From: REEB95 sp035934995
GTDB taxonomy: Bacteria; Pseudomonadota; Alphaproteobacteria; ATCC43930; CGMCC-115725
Direction of reading: 5' to 3'
Assembly (NCBI GenBank): GCA_035934995.1
Contig: DASYXI010000024.1
Location: 1-64,000 of the forward strand
DNA: 64,000 nucleotides
In this document: piece after piece, positions 43,365 through 53,859 of the stretch
Layout: the number at the start of each line of letters is the position of its first letter
How positions within the stretch are numbered: position 1 is the first letter of the stretch
Made by a program: the position numbers and the translations under genes
Notes under the pieces: generated by a model
The model's input: the letters and a program-made list of their open reading frames with translations, nothing else
Database searches by the model: none
What the model was told of the DNA's origin: nothing

Positions 43365-44131
43365 CACGCCTCCGCACCAACGTAAGCGGCGATCACGCGT
43401 TTGTCCTGCTGGATCGCGCGCGGCGATCCGGAGGCGACGATCGAGCCGGCGTCAAGCACCACAACCTGATCGGCGACACCCATCACCAGCGACATATTAT
43501 GCTCAACGACGATGACCGTGATGCCGCTGTCGCGGATGGCACGCAACAGCTCAGCGAGCTCCGCGGTTTCGGCATCGTTCAAGCCTGCCGCCGGCTCGTC
43601 CAGCAACAACAGCCGCGGCCCCGCCATCAAGGCGCGGACGACCTCGAGCATCTTTTGCGCACCCATCGGCAGATCCATTGCAGCAACATCCCGAAAAGCC
43701 GCCAAACCGACAAGCTCAAGCAGTCGATCGGCTTTGGCGGCCAGCGCGGCTTCCTCGCGCCGTGCACGCTTGAGCCACAGCATGTGCTGCCATGCCGGCA
43801 CCTGAAGATGCATGTGCGCGCCGGCGATTACATTCTCGCACGTCGTCATGCCGGGAAAGATGCGGGCCGACTGGAAGGTGCGGATCAGGCCCGAGCGCGC
43901 GATCGCGCCGGGCGAACGGCCGCGGATCGATCGGCCTTCGAAATCGATCGCGCCGCTGTCAGCGACATAGAGGTTGGTGACCAGATTGAACAGCGTCGTC
44001 TTGCCGGCGCCGTTGGGCCCGATCACCGCCGTCAGGCTGCCCCGCGGCACGGTGAGCGAGACGTCGGCGATCGCCCTGACGCCGCCGAAGCTCTTGGATA
44101 AGCCCTGAATGGCCAGCGCGGCGTCGCTCAT
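43364..44131 (-). CDS. livG: Branched-chain amino acid-type ABC transporter ATPase LivG
   Basis: The protein has 255 residues. 'VIGPNGAGKTTLFNLVTNLY' is Walker A and 'LLLLDEPAAGLNDAETAELA' is Walker B. The LivG-specific 'RTFQSARIFPGMTTCENVIA' is present. The usual LSGG signature is altered to 'LPMGAQKMLEVVRALM', which is a known variation in this family. Its ATG overlaps the livHM stop by four bases. Confidence 0.92.
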   Translation of the reverse strand: MSDAALAIQGLSKSFGGVRAIADVSLTVPRGSLTAVIGPNGAGKTTLFNLVTNLYVADSGAIDFEGRSIRGRSPGAIARSGLIRTFQSARIFPGMTTCENVIAGAHMHLQVPAWQHMLWLKRARREEAALAAKADRLLELVGLAAFRDVAAMDLPMGAQKMLEVVRALMAGPRLLLLDEPAAGLNDAETAELAELLRAIRDSGITVIVVEHNMSLVMGVADQVVVLDAGSIVASGSPRAIQQDKRVIAAYVGAEA

Positions 44132-46029
44132 GGCATTGCCTTTTGGGCAGTCGCCGGCGGCGGCGCGCGCCGCCGCAGCCAGCGCGTCAGCCACACCGTG
44201 GCAAAGCCGAACATACCTTCCGGCAGCCACATGAAGCACAGCACCAGCAGCAGCCCTTCGGCCAGCGTCTTATAGAGGGCGAACGGCTGGAACACCGTCG
44301 GCAGCAAGGTCAGCAGCGCGACGCCGAGCGCCGAGCCCACCAGCGTGCCCTCGCCGCCCGCCACCAGCATGGCGATCATTTCGAACGAGCGCGGCGTCGC
44401 GACCATCTCGGGCGCGAGGAAGTGAAAATAGAACGCGTAGAGGCTGCCCGACAGCGAGCCAAGCGCCGCGCTGATCAAGAATGCGGCGAGCTTGTAGCGC
44501 ACTACGTTGATGCCAAGCGCCACGGCCGCGGTCTGATCGGTGCGAACCGCGATCAACGCCCGGCCAAACCCGGACCGCATCGCGCCATAAAGCGCCAGCA
44601 CCAAGACGATGATGATCGCCGCCACCAGATAGTACATTTCGATCGGGCTGACGAAGGCGATGCTGCCGACGCGGAAAGCGGGGATGCCGGCGAGGCCGGA
44701 CGGACCGCCGGTCGTGTCGACCATGCCGACGGTGAGTGAATCGATCAGCAGGCCGAAGGCCAGCGTCGCCAGCGCCAGGTAATGGCCGCGCAGGCGCAAG
44801 GTGACGAACGACAGGACCCAGGCCGCAGCTACCGACAACACCATTCCCGCCAAGGTTCCCCACAGCGGCGATACGCCATAGGTCACCGCCAGGATCGATG
44901 CGGTGTAGCCGCCAATCGCCATGAAGCCCGCTTGGCCGAGGCTGACCTGGCCGGCATAGCCCATCAGGACATCGAGACCAAGCACCGAGATGTAGAGGAT
45001 GCCGGTGATCACCAGCGAACTAAGGATGCCGGCGCTCGAAAACACCAGCGGCAGCACCAACACCACCGCAACGGCGGCAACGGCGAAAATCATGCCACCC
45101 TTGCCCTGCACGCGAACGATCGCGTGGTAGATGCGCTGCTCGTCGCGCACATCCGTGCGCCGCGCCGCGCCGCCGCCGAACAAGCCGTTCGGCCGCCACA
45201 GCAGCACCATCAAGAGGAGCGCCAGGGCCAAGGCGTTGGCGAAGAGCGACGAGACATAACCGGCCGCGAGCTGTTCCGCGACGCCGAGGAACAGGCCGCC
45301 GGCGACGGAGCCGAGAAACGAGCCAAGGCCGCCGATCGCCACGGCAATGAAGCCAAAATTGGTGAAGAACCCGCCGGTATCAAACTCGAGCGAGGTGATC
45401 GGCGCCACGGCGATGCCGCTGATGGCGGCGATCAGCACCGCCAGGCCGAAACTCAGCAAGGTCATCCGCGCGACGTCGATGCCCATCAGCCGGGCGGCGA
45501 TGCGGTTCTCGGCGCAGGCACGCAACGCCGTACCCAGCGTGGTGCGCTGGACCAAGAACCACATGGCGACGACGACGGCGATGGTGATGCCGGCAATCCA
45601 GAACCCCTGGGTCGGAATGCGGATGCCCCACAGCACCACCGGCGCCTCGCCCGAGAAGGGCGGCAACGCATAGGGCTGACTCGACCAGCCAATGAGCAGG
45701 ACGCCCTGTAACAGCGTCAACAAGCCGGCCGTGAGGATCAGCATCGAGCTGACCGGCAGCCGCGGCACGGCCGGTACGAAGAAGAGCACGCCGAGCGCGA
45801 GTCCGAACGCCGTCGTCGCGAGTGCCGCCGCCACAGCCGCGACCGGCGTCGGCCAGCCCCAACCCACTTCGATCGTGTACATCACCAGCGCGCCGACGAC
45901 GCAGAACGCGCCTTGCGACAAGTTGAGCACGCCGGTGACGCGGAACACGAGCGAGAAGCCCAAGGCGATGACGGCGAAAACGGCGCCTTGCAGCAACCCG
46001 CCAATGACGATCTGAATGGCGAGGTTCAT
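44128..46029 (-). CDS. Fused LivH–LivM permease
   Basis: The protein has 633 residues. Residues 1–290 are a LivH-type permease ('FSLVFRVTGVLNLSQGAFCV', 'LGSFLGSVAGGLFLGVAEQL') and about 310–633 are a LivM type ('LMGYAGQVSLGQAGFMAIGG', then 'RYKLAAFLISAALGSLSG'). About 16 membrane helices are expected. Fusion of the two permease subunits is seen in other alphaproteobacteria. Likely takes up a hydrophobic amino acid or an aromatic/short acid. Confidence 0.92.
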   Translation of the reverse strand: MNLAIQIVIGGLLQGAVFAVIALGFSLVFRVTGVLNLSQGAFCVVGALVMYTIEVGWGWPTPVAAVAAALATTAFGLALGVLFFVPAVPRLPVSSMLILTAGLLTLLQGVLLIGWSSQPYALPPFSGEAPVVLWGIRIPTQGFWIAGITIAVVVAMWFLVQRTTLGTALRACAENRIAARLMGIDVARMTLLSFGLAVLIAAISGIAVAPITSLEFDTGGFFTNFGFIAVAIGGLGSFLGSVAGGLFLGVAEQLAAGYVSSLFANALALALLLMVLLWRPNGLFGGGAARRTDVRDEQRIYHAIVRVQGKGGMIFAVAAVAVVLVLPLVFSSAGILSSLVITGILYISVLGLDVLMGYAGQVSLGQAGFMAIGGYTASILAVTYGVSPLWGTLAGMVLSVAAAWVLSFVTLRLRGHYLALATLAFGLLIDSLTVGMVDTTGGPSGLAGIPAFRVGSIAFVSPIEMYYLVAAIIIVLVLALYGAMRSGFGRALIAVRTDQTAAVALGINVVRYKLAAFLISAALGSLSGSLYAFYFHFLAPEMVATPRSFEMIAMLVAGGEGTLVGSALGVALLTLLPTVFQPFALYKTLAEGLLLVLCFMWLPEGMFGFATVWLTRWLRRRAPPPATAQKAMP

Positions 46030-46059
46030 GCTACGGGCAGCATACCTGCCACAACCACG

Positions 46060-47250
46060 CTAGGGCAGCGGAATGCCCGTCGGCTTGCTGACGACTTCCC
46101 AGGTCCCTTTGTCCGGCGACCAGCGCGTCACGACCGAATCTGCAACGTCGAGCCCGCGTTGCGGCGTCTTGGTGAAATCGTAGACGCCGTTGACGCCGGC
46201 GAACCCGCGCAGCTTTGTCATGTAGTCGCGCAGCTGTTTCGCGGTCGCCTTGGGACCAAGCTGACGCAGTGAATCGACGACGATCCAGGCTGTGTCCCAA
46301 GCAAGCTCAGAGGCGATGTCCGGCTTCACGCCCGCCGCCTCGAACGCTTTGTAGAAGACCTCGTGCGGCTGGCGCAGCGCCGGCGCCAGCAGCGCCGGAT
46401 CACGCACCACCCATTGCGCCGCGGGAATGTAGAGCTGCTTCGGCAGAAAGTCCTTGTACTGCATCATCTGGGCGTAGGTCATGTTGCCGTCGGTCGTCGC
46501 GACCGGAATGTCGAGGCCTTCCTGCGTGATGCCGCGGAAGATGGTCGCGATCGGCGAGCCCGTGCTCCACGCGACCATTGCCTGCGCGCCCGAAGCCTTG
46601 ATGTGCGCGATCTGCGCCGACACGCTCAAATCGGTCGTGTTGAAGTGCTCGGTGTCGACGACCTGCATGTCCTTGAATTCAGGTTTAGCCAGCACCGATT
46701 TCACGCCGTTCTCGGCGTCCTGGCCGGTGGCGTCGGAGCTGAACATCAGCGCGAGCTTGTGCCAGCCCTTGAGCCGGTAATAGTTCAGCAGCGAATGCGC
46801 CAGATCGAGCGTCGAAACGCTCGAGGTAAAGACGTAGCTGCCCGCGTCGGGATGAATGCCCGGCGAGAAGCAATAATTGACCGGTCCATTCTCCATCAGC
46901 GGCGCCATCGCCCGGCAGATCGCGACCAGCGACGAGCCGAGCAGGATCGCCGGCTTCTTCGCCATCGCCTGATTGGCAAGCTGCACGCCGGTCTGCGGGC
47001 TGGTGCCGTCGTCCTGGATCACGAACTTGACGGGCTGGCCGTTGATGCCACCCTTCACATTCATCGCCTTCTCGGCGAGCTCGAGCGAAATCTTCTCGCC
47101 GTTGCCGAGAAACGCCGCCGGTCCCGTCAGCGGCAGAATGACGTTGATTTCGTAGGGTTCGGCGGCGCGCGCCAGCGGCGGCGCCAACATCGCAACCACC
47201 GCAACCGCGGTGGCGCCAATGCCCAAAAGGAAGCCGGATTGTCGCGTCAC
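46060..47250 (-). CDS. Branched-chain amino acid-type periplasmic binding protein
   Basis: The protein has 396 residues from GTG 47250, with a GGAGGGGG sequence upstream. A signal peptide ends near residue 30 (A-R-A-A). The mature protein starts 'EPYEINVILPLTGPAAFLGN', the entry motif of Leu/Ile/Val-binding-like proteins. It is the substrate receptor for the liv genes downstream. Its ligand is not clear: aromatic acids are also carried by this family, and a LigI-like gene is close by. Confidence 0.9.
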   Translation of the reverse strand: MTRQSGFLLGIGATAVAVVAMLAPPLARAAEPYEINVILPLTGPAAFLGNGEKISLELAEKAMNVKGGINGQPVKFVIQDDGTSPQTGVQLANQAMAKKPAILLGSSLVAICRAMAPLMENGPVNYCFSPGIHPDAGSYVFTSSVSTLDLAHSLLNYYRLKGWHKLALMFSSDATGQDAENGVKSVLAKPEFKDMQVVDTEHFNTTDLSVSAQIAHIKASGAQAMVAWSTGSPIATIFRGITQEGLDIPVATTDGNMTYAQMMQYKDFLPKQLYIPAAQWVVRDPALLAPALRQPHEVFYKAFEAAGVKPDIASELAWDTAWIVVDSLRQLGPKATAKQLRDYMTKLRGFAGVNGVYDFTKTPQRGLDVADSVVTRWSPDKGTWEVVSKPTGIPLP

Positions 47251-47344
47251 GGTGCCCCCTCCCCAATATTTTTTTGTTCGTGCCGCGATTATCGAGTTAG
47301 TTCGAATCCGAAGCAAGCGGCAAAACCACTGGCGTTTCGCTGGG

Positions 47345-48109
47345 TTAGCCCGCAATGGTTGCGCCGCCATCGACCACGATGCTTTGCCCGGTGATGAAGC
47401 GGCCGGCATCGGACGCGAGCAGAATGACCGCACCAACCACGTCAATCGGCTCGCCGACACGACCCAACGGCGTGGTCGCCAGCCGCCGCGCGAGCACCTC
47501 TTTGTTCTCGACCAACGCGCGCGAGAAATCGGTACGGATCAAGCCGGGCGCAACACAGTTGACGCGCACATTGTGCGCACCCCATTCGCCGGCCAAGCTG
47601 CGCGCCGTCTGCATGATCGCTGCCTTCGAGATGGCGTAAGCGCCAAGATTACGCGAACCGCGAAAGCCGCCGATGCTGGCGATGAAGACGATGGCGCCAT
47701 CCTTGCGCACCGCCATTTCGGGCAGCACGAGCGAGCAAAGCCAGAGCTGGCTGCGGACGTTGACGGCCATCGTCTTGTCGAATGCCTCGTCGCCGACCTC
47801 GGCCAACGGCCCGTAGGCCGGATTGGTCGCGGCGTTCAGCACCAGAATGTCGATCCGACCGAAGGCCGCGCGTGCCTTCGTCACCAGCGCCTCGACCTGC
47901 GCCTTGTCACCGATGTGGCAGGCGATCCCGACAGCATCGCCGCCCGCCTTGCGGATTTCGGCAGCGACCGCGTCGCATGTGTCCGGCTTACGCCCGGAGA
48001 CAATGACACGCGCACCGGCGCGTGCCATCTCTTCGGCGATGGCGCGGCCGATGCCGCGCGTGCTGCCGGTCACGATCGCGGCCTTGCCCATCAGGTCGAA
48101 AAGCCCCAT
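47345..48109 (-). CDS. Short-chain dehydrogenase/reductase
   Basis: The protein has 254 residues from ATG 48109. T-G-S-T-R-G-I-G near residue 15, 'LNAATNPAYGPLAEV', 'FIASIGGFRGSRNLGAYAIS' and K form the classical SDR set. 'RVNCVAPGLIRTDFS' and 'VVDGGATIAG' are typical of the FabG-like group. It lies just downstream of the position from which livK is transcribed, in the same direction, so it may be read with the liv genes or from its own promoter. Confidence 0.88.
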   Translation of the reverse strand: MGLFDLMGKAAIVTGSTRGIGRAIAEEMARAGARVIVSGRKPDTCDAVAAEIRKAGGDAVGIACHIGDKAQVEALVTKARAAFGRIDILVLNAATNPAYGPLAEVGDEAFDKTMAVNVRSQLWLCSLVLPEMAVRKDGAIVFIASIGGFRGSRNLGAYAISKAAIMQTARSLAGEWGAHNVRVNCVAPGLIRTDFSRALVENKEVLARRLATTPLGRVGEPIDVVGAVILLASDAGRFITGQSIVVDGGATIAG

Positions 48110-48206
48110 GCCGCCTCCGCCGTTCACAATGACGCGATGGTACACACCGCGCCGGTTGCGGGAAACCGCCGCGCCATGCGAGCCTCGCGGCCGGGGAGGA
48201 ACCTCC

Positions 48207-48860
48207 ATGACGATGAAGCTGTTCACCTACTTCCGCTCACAGGCGAGCTATCGCGTCCGCATCGCGCTCAACCTCAAAGGGCTCAAACGCGAAGACACAT
48301 TCCTGCATCTCGAACATGGCGATCAGTACGCGGCCGGCTACAAGAAACTCAATCCGCAGGCGGTCGTGCCGACGCTGCTCGACGGCGATCACAAGCTGTT
48401 TCAGTCGCTGGCGATCCTCGAATATCTCGATGAAACCCATCCTAATCCGCCGCTGTTGCCGAAGGACGCGCTGTCGCGCGCGTGGGTGCGAGGCCTGGCG
48501 CTGATCAATGTGGCGGATTCACATCCGTTGATCGTGCCGCGCGTGCGCAATTACCTGAGCAACACGCTGAAGGTTTCCGACGAGCAGCGGCTGGCGTGGA
48601 TCCAGCATTGGCTTGCGCTTGGTCTCGAGGCGATGGAAACGCTACTGGCGGAGCACACCGAGAGCGGTCAGTTCTGCCACGGCGATGCGCCGACCATGGC
48701 CGACATCTGCCTCGTCACCCAGGTGTTTCCGGCCCGCATGTTCAAGGTCAAGCTCGAGCCATACCGGCGCGCGTTGCGCATCTACGAATCGTGCATGGCG
48801 ATTCCGGCCTTTGCCGACGCCGCGCCGCCGAAGCAGCCGGATGCTGAAAAAGCCGCCTAA
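48207..48860 (+). CDS. maiA: Maleylacetoacetate isomerase-like glutathione transferase
   Basis: The protein has 217 residues from ATG 48207, with GGGGAGGA upstream. The zeta-class signature 'LFTYFRSQASYRVRIALNLK' contains the S-S/C-x-S-x-R-V-R-I active-site loop, and 'NPQAVVPTLL' and 'QSLAILEYLDETHPNPPLLP' complete the thioredoxin-like domain. It isomerises maleyl- to fumaryl-acetoacetate or a related cis-acid with glutathione. It fits the aromatic-degradation setting. Confidence 0.85.
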   Translation: MTMKLFTYFRSQASYRVRIALNLKGLKREDTFLHLEHGDQYAAGYKKLNPQAVVPTLLDGDHKLFQSLAILEYLDETHPNPPLLPKDALSRAWVRGLALINVADSHPLIVPRVRNYLSNTLKVSDEQRLAWIQHWLALGLEAMETLLAEHTESGQFCHGDAPTMADICLVTQVFPARMFKVKLEPYRRALRIYESCMAIPAFADAAPPKQPDAEKAA

Positions 48861-48947
48861 ATTGCGCGCGTCCGGCGGCGGTCGCATGACACGCATGCTC
48901 GGTCGGGCCTCGTCCGTTAACTGGGCGCGTGGTACATAGCGGCACGC

Positions 48948-50189
48948 ATGGCGCAACTCACTGAAACCGCTGCGCGGCCGCCACGGTCGCGAGACGCGAA
49001 GATCATCGGCCTGGTCAGCGGCGCACATTTCGTCAGCCACGTTTACATGCTGGTTCTGCCGCCGCTGTTCGCGTTCGTGCGCGCGGACTACGCCGTGAAC
49101 TACGCCGAACTGGGCATGGCGATCGCCGCCTTCAACGTCGTCTCGCTGGTTTTCCAGCCGCCGGCCGGCTTCCTCGCCGATCGGTTCGGCGCGCGGCGCC
49201 TGTTGATCGGCGGGCTGGTGCTGAGCGGCATCGGCGTGATCATTGCCGGTTCGATGCCGTCCTATGCCGCGCTCGTCGGCGGCATGGCGCTAATGGGCCT
49301 CGCCAACACCATCTATCACCCCGCCGATTACTCGATTCTGTCGCATTCGATCCCCGGCCGGCGGATCGGCCAGGCGTTCTCGATCCACACCTTCTTCGGC
49401 ACCTTCGGCACTGCCATCGCGCCGGTGACCATGCTGTTTTTCGCCAAACTCTGGGGCTGGCATGGCGCGTTTGTCGGCGCGTCGGTCTTCGGCTTCGGCA
49501 TGGCGCTGGTGCTGTTGCTGAACCGCGACGCCTTGCCGGAACCGGTCGCCGCGCCGCGCGTCACCCACGCGTCACCCGCCGTCAGCGACAAGACCGGTTG
49601 GCGTTTGTTGTTCTCGCCGCCGATCATCCGCAACGTCGCGTTCTTCGTAATCCTGTCGATGGCGACGGGCGGCATCAGCGGGTTCTCGATCGTCGCTCTG
49701 GGTGCGCTTTACGGCACGCCCGTCGCCACGGCGAATTTCGTCCTGTCGGCCTACCTGCTCTGCAACGCGATTGGCGTCCTCGCCGGCGGCTACGTCGCGA
49801 CGCGCGCGCATCACCACGAATTCGTCGCTGTCGTCGGCTTCCTCGGCAGCGGCGCGCTCATTCTCCTTGTCGGCCTGGTCGACATGGGTGCCGGCGTCCT
49901 GGCGACGGTGATGGCTTTGAGCGGCTTCCTCAACGGCGTGATCCAGCCGTCGCGCGACATGATCGTGCGCGCCGCGACGCCACATGGGTCGTTCGGCAAG
50001 GTCTTCGGCTTCGTCTCGACCGGGTTCAACTTCGCGGGGATCGCCGCGCCGCTGCTGTTCGGCTGGCTAATGGACCAGGCGCATCCGCGCAGCGTCTTTA
50101 TCGTGGTCGCCGCCCTGACGCTACTCTCCTTGCCCTTGCTTACCGGCAAGCCGGCACGCGCATCGGACGCGACTGCGGCGGCAGACTAA
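48948..50189 (+). CDS. Major facilitator superfamily transporter
   Basis: The protein has 413 residues and about 12 membrane helices. 'FQPPAGFLADRFGARRLLIG' is the MFS A-motif between helices 2 and 3. 'GLANTIYHPADYSILSHSIP' and 'GRRIGQAFSIHTFFGTFGTA' follow, as in a fosmidomycin/FsR-like group. Substrate unknown. It may be an export or uptake partner of the preceding catabolic genes. Confidence 0.88.
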   Translation: MAQLTETAARPPRSRDAKIIGLVSGAHFVSHVYMLVLPPLFAFVRADYAVNYAELGMAIAAFNVVSLVFQPPAGFLADRFGARRLLIGGLVLSGIGVIIAGSMPSYAALVGGMALMGLANTIYHPADYSILSHSIPGRRIGQAFSIHTFFGTFGTAIAPVTMLFFAKLWGWHGAFVGASVFGFGMALVLLLNRDALPEPVAAPRVTHASPAVSDKTGWRLLFSPPIIRNVAFFVILSMATGGISGFSIVALGALYGTPVATANFVLSAYLLCNAIGVLAGGYVATRAHHHEFVAVVGFLGSGALILLVGLVDMGAGVLATVMALSGFLNGVIQPSRDMIVRAATPHGSFGKVFGFVSTGFNFAGIAAPLLFGWLMDQAHPRSVFIVVAALTLLSLPLLTGKPARASDATAAAD

Positions 50190-50203
50190 GGCCATCGGCG
50201 CCT

Positions 50204-51058
50204 CTACGTTAGCGCCGCGAACGCAATCGGGCGAATACCGGCCCGCTGAAGCGTCGCGACGACACCCGCATCCACGAGCGCTTCGAACTCGCCCCGGCAA
50301 AGGTAGTTCGGCGGCCAACTATCGGCCCCCGCCCATCGGTCGGTCGCGGCGTGCACATAAAGTTCCGACACGCCCGCCGGCAAATGCGCGACGAAACGTG
50401 CAACGCGCGCAACGCTCATGTCGCCGGTATCGCTCAAACCGAGGACGCAATCGTTCGAGCGGATTCCGGCAGAATCGAGCCGCCGATGTAGCGATTTTGC
50501 CCAGTAATCTTGCGTCGCCCAGGTCAAGAGGCGCGGGACCAGCCTGTCGCCCGCAGCGCGCCAGCTTTCGATTGGTCGTTCGCGCGGTACGCGCACCGCC
50601 TTAACGCCGTATTCCGGCGCGACACGCACCAGGATTGCAGCGACGGTCGGATGGACGTGAAAGTGATGGTGCGAATTAACGTGATCGAGCGCCAATCCGG
50701 TTTGGCGGAACAGTTCGAGCTGGGCCCTGATTTCGCGCTCGACCTGAGCACGCACGCGGGGCCGGAAGAAGATGTTGATGCCGGCCTTGGCGACGTTCGA
50801 ATGGAAACGTCCATTGGGCCCGACTAGATCAGGGATCTCATTGGGCGGCAGCACTGGCTGACCGTCAACCAGCACGAGATGAAGGCCGACACCTAGGTTT
50901 GGCAGGCGCTTTGCGCGCGCGATTGCATCGACCGCGGCAGCTCCTGTTACCATGAGACTGGCCGCGGACAGGATACCGCGACGGTGCGCTTCCTCGACGG
51001 CTTGGTTGACCGCGGGTGCAAGACCAAAATCGTCGGCGGTTACAATCAGTTGCTTCAC
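50204..51058 (-). CDS. hpnK: ChbG/HpnK-family deacetylase
   Basis: The protein has 284 residues from GTG 51058. 'VTADDFGLAPAVNQAVEEAH' gives the metal-binding Asp-Asp, 'NLGVGLHLVLVDGQPVLPPN' another metal ligand, and 'LDHVNSHHHFHVHPTVAAIL' the His cluster. The 'MVTGAAAVDAIARAKRLPNL' region resembles hopanoid-biosynthesis HpnK. It removes an acyl group from an amino sugar or hopanoid sugar. No other hpn gene is in the window. Confidence 0.8.
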   Translation of the reverse strand: MKQLIVTADDFGLAPAVNQAVEEAHRRGILSAASLMVTGAAAVDAIARAKRLPNLGVGLHLVLVDGQPVLPPNEIPDLVGPNGRFHSNVAKAGINIFFRPRVRAQVEREIRAQLELFRQTGLALDHVNSHHHFHVHPTVAAILVRVAPEYGVKAVRVPRERPIESWRAAGDRLVPRLLTWATQDYWAKSLHRRLDSAGIRSNDCVLGLSDTGDMSVARVARFVAHLPAGVSELYVHAATDRWAGADSWPPNYLCRGEFEALVDAGVVATLQRAGIRPIAFAALT

Positions 51059-51124
51059 GGTGCGCCCTGGGCCCACGGCACGGCTAAGCTCGGGGGTTTG
51101 TCATACGACGCCGTGACGGCTGCG

Positions 51125-51538
51125 TCACGCGCCGATCAAATGAAGCGCGATCTCGCGCCGATGCGCGCGCCGTCGATGTTCGACCACATATATCCCCTGC
51201 CAAGTGCCGAGAAGCAGGCGGCCACCCGCCACCGGCACCGACAGCTGAACCGGCAACATCGCGGCGCGCGCGTGGGCCGGCATGTCGTCGGCACCCTCGT
51301 CGTCGTGGCGCCAGCGCGACGGATCCTCCGGAGCCAGTCCAGCCAGGAAACCGGTCAAATCCGTCCGAACCTCGGGCGCCGCGTTTTCCTGGATCAGCAG
51401 CGAGGCCGAGGTATGGCGGATGAACAGGGTCAAGAGGCCGGCCGCGATCCCCTGTTCGGCAACCCAGGCCGCCGCCTGCGCCGTCACCTCGTAGAAGCCC
51501 TGCCCCGTAGTCGCGACGTCGATACGTCCTTGTGCCAT
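51125..51538 (-). CDS. yjbQ: YjbQ family protein
   Basis: The protein has 137 residues. 'GFYEVTAQAAAWVAEQGIAA' and 'LLTLFIRHTSASLLIQENAA' are the YjbQ signature (H-T-S-A), with 'GTWQGIYVVEHR' at the end. E. coli YjbQ has thiamine-phosphate-synthase activity, though its normal role is unclear. It is divergent from rpmG. Confidence 0.88.
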   Translation of the reverse strand: MAQGRIDVATTGQGFYEVTAQAAAWVAEQGIAAGLLTLFIRHTSASLLIQENAAPEVRTDLTGFLAGLAPEDPSRWRHDDEGADDMPAHARAAMLPVQLSVPVAGGRLLLGTWQGIYVVEHRRRAHRREIALHLIGA

Positions 51539-51647
51539 CCGCATTTTCGGCCATTTCCTTGTCATTTTCGTCGCTCGGCCGGCTTGAAATGGAGTCCTTG
51601 CGGCGGTATGGTCCGCCCCTTCTTCCATTCTTTCGCGGATCGACGTC

Positions 51648-51818
51648 ATGGCCAAGGGCGGCTCAATCATCGTTAAGCTCGTCAGCAGCGCGGACACTGG
51701 ATTCTATTATGTCACGCACAAGAATCCGCGCGGTGTCAAAACCGAGAAACTCGAGCTGAAGAAGTACGACCCGATCGCGAAGAAGCACGTCGTCTTCAAG
51801 GAATCCAAGATCAAGTAA
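51648..51818 (+). CDS. rpmG: 50S ribosomal protein L33
   Basis: The protein has 56 residues: 'MAKGGSIIVKLVSSADTGFY', then Y-V-T-H-K-N-P-R and 'EKLELKKYDPIAKKHVVFKE'. There are no cysteines, so it is the zinc-independent (C-minus) L33 form. It is followed within 30 bases by a strong hairpin terminator. Confidence 0.97.
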   Translation: MAKGGSIIVKLVSSADTGFYYVTHKNPRGVKTEKLELKKYDPIAKKHVVFKESKIK

Positions 51819-51843
51819 AGCGGTTGCTTATCGCGCCGACGAA

Positions 51844-51871
51844 AAAAGCCGCATCCTTCGATGCGGCTTTT
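51844..51871. terminator. Bidirectional rho-independent terminator
   Basis: An 11-bp perfect stem AAAAGCCGCAT/ATGCGGCTTTT closes a six-base loop (CCTTCG). A run of A on one side and T on the other lets it work for rpmG (plus) and pleD (minus). It sits exactly between their convergent 3' ends. Confidence 0.92.
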
Positions 51872-51899
51872 CGCATTTCTAGGTTGCGGCCTGTCGCCG

Positions 51900-53294
<1,395 letters not shown>

Positions 53295-53304
53295 GTCGTT
53301 TCGC

Positions 53305-53673
53305 TCAGTTCAGGAAGCGAGCCACAGTCTGGAGGAAGTTGGCGACCGAGATCGGCTTCGCGATGTAGGCCTCGCATCCGCCTTCGCGGATCTTCTCTTC
53401 GTCACCCTTCATGGCGAAGGCGGTCACCGCGATCACCGGAATGGCGCGCAGCTCTTCGTCTTCCTTGATCCATTTGGTCACTTCGAGGCCGGAAACCTCG
53501 GGCAGCTGGATGTCCATCAAAATCAGGTCCGGATGATGCTGGCGCGCCAGCTTCAGCGCTTCCATGCCATCCTTGGTCTGCAAAATGTCGTAGCCGTGCG
53601 CTTCCAGCAGATCGTGGAAGAGCTTCATGTTGAGATCGTTGTCTTCGACGATCAGGACCCGCTTGCTCGTCAT
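53305..53673 (-). CDS. divK: Single-domain response regulator DivK
   Basis: The protein has 122 residues, a receiver domain only. 'VLIVEDNDLNMKLFHDLLEA' holds the acidic pair, 'LILMDIQLPEVSGLEVTKWI' the phospho-Asp53, and 'AYIAKPISVANFLQ' the conserved Lys. It is nearly canonical for alphaproteobacterial DivK, which governs cell-cycle kinase switching. It is an operon with pleD. Confidence 0.95.
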   Translation of the reverse strand: MTSKRVLIVEDNDLNMKLFHDLLEAHGYDILQTKDGMEALKLARQHHPDLILMDIQLPEVSGLEVTKWIKEDEELRAIPVIAVTAFAMKGDEEKIREGGCEAYIAKPISVANFLQTVARFLN

Positions 53674-53859
53674 ATGTTCCCGTCCCCGACTGCTACGCGT
53701 CCAAAAACTCGGCAGGCCCCGATCCTAAGGATAACTAGTTAAAAGATTATACGGGCCGGAACCGGATTTCCCCGTCCTCTCGCCGGCCGCGACAGGCCGC
53801 CTGACCGCTAGATACGTTCACGGACCTTAATATTTGGTAACTAATCCGGGCGGCCCCGG

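Noticed and set aside
44143..46272. Several long plus-strand frames opposite livHM
   Set aside because: They are Gln/His/Arg-rich, without membrane or domain signals, and mirror a clear permease.
46363..47394. 343-residue plus-strand frame opposite the periplasmic binding protein
   Set aside because: Arg/His-rich shadow; the opposite strand has signal peptide and family motifs.
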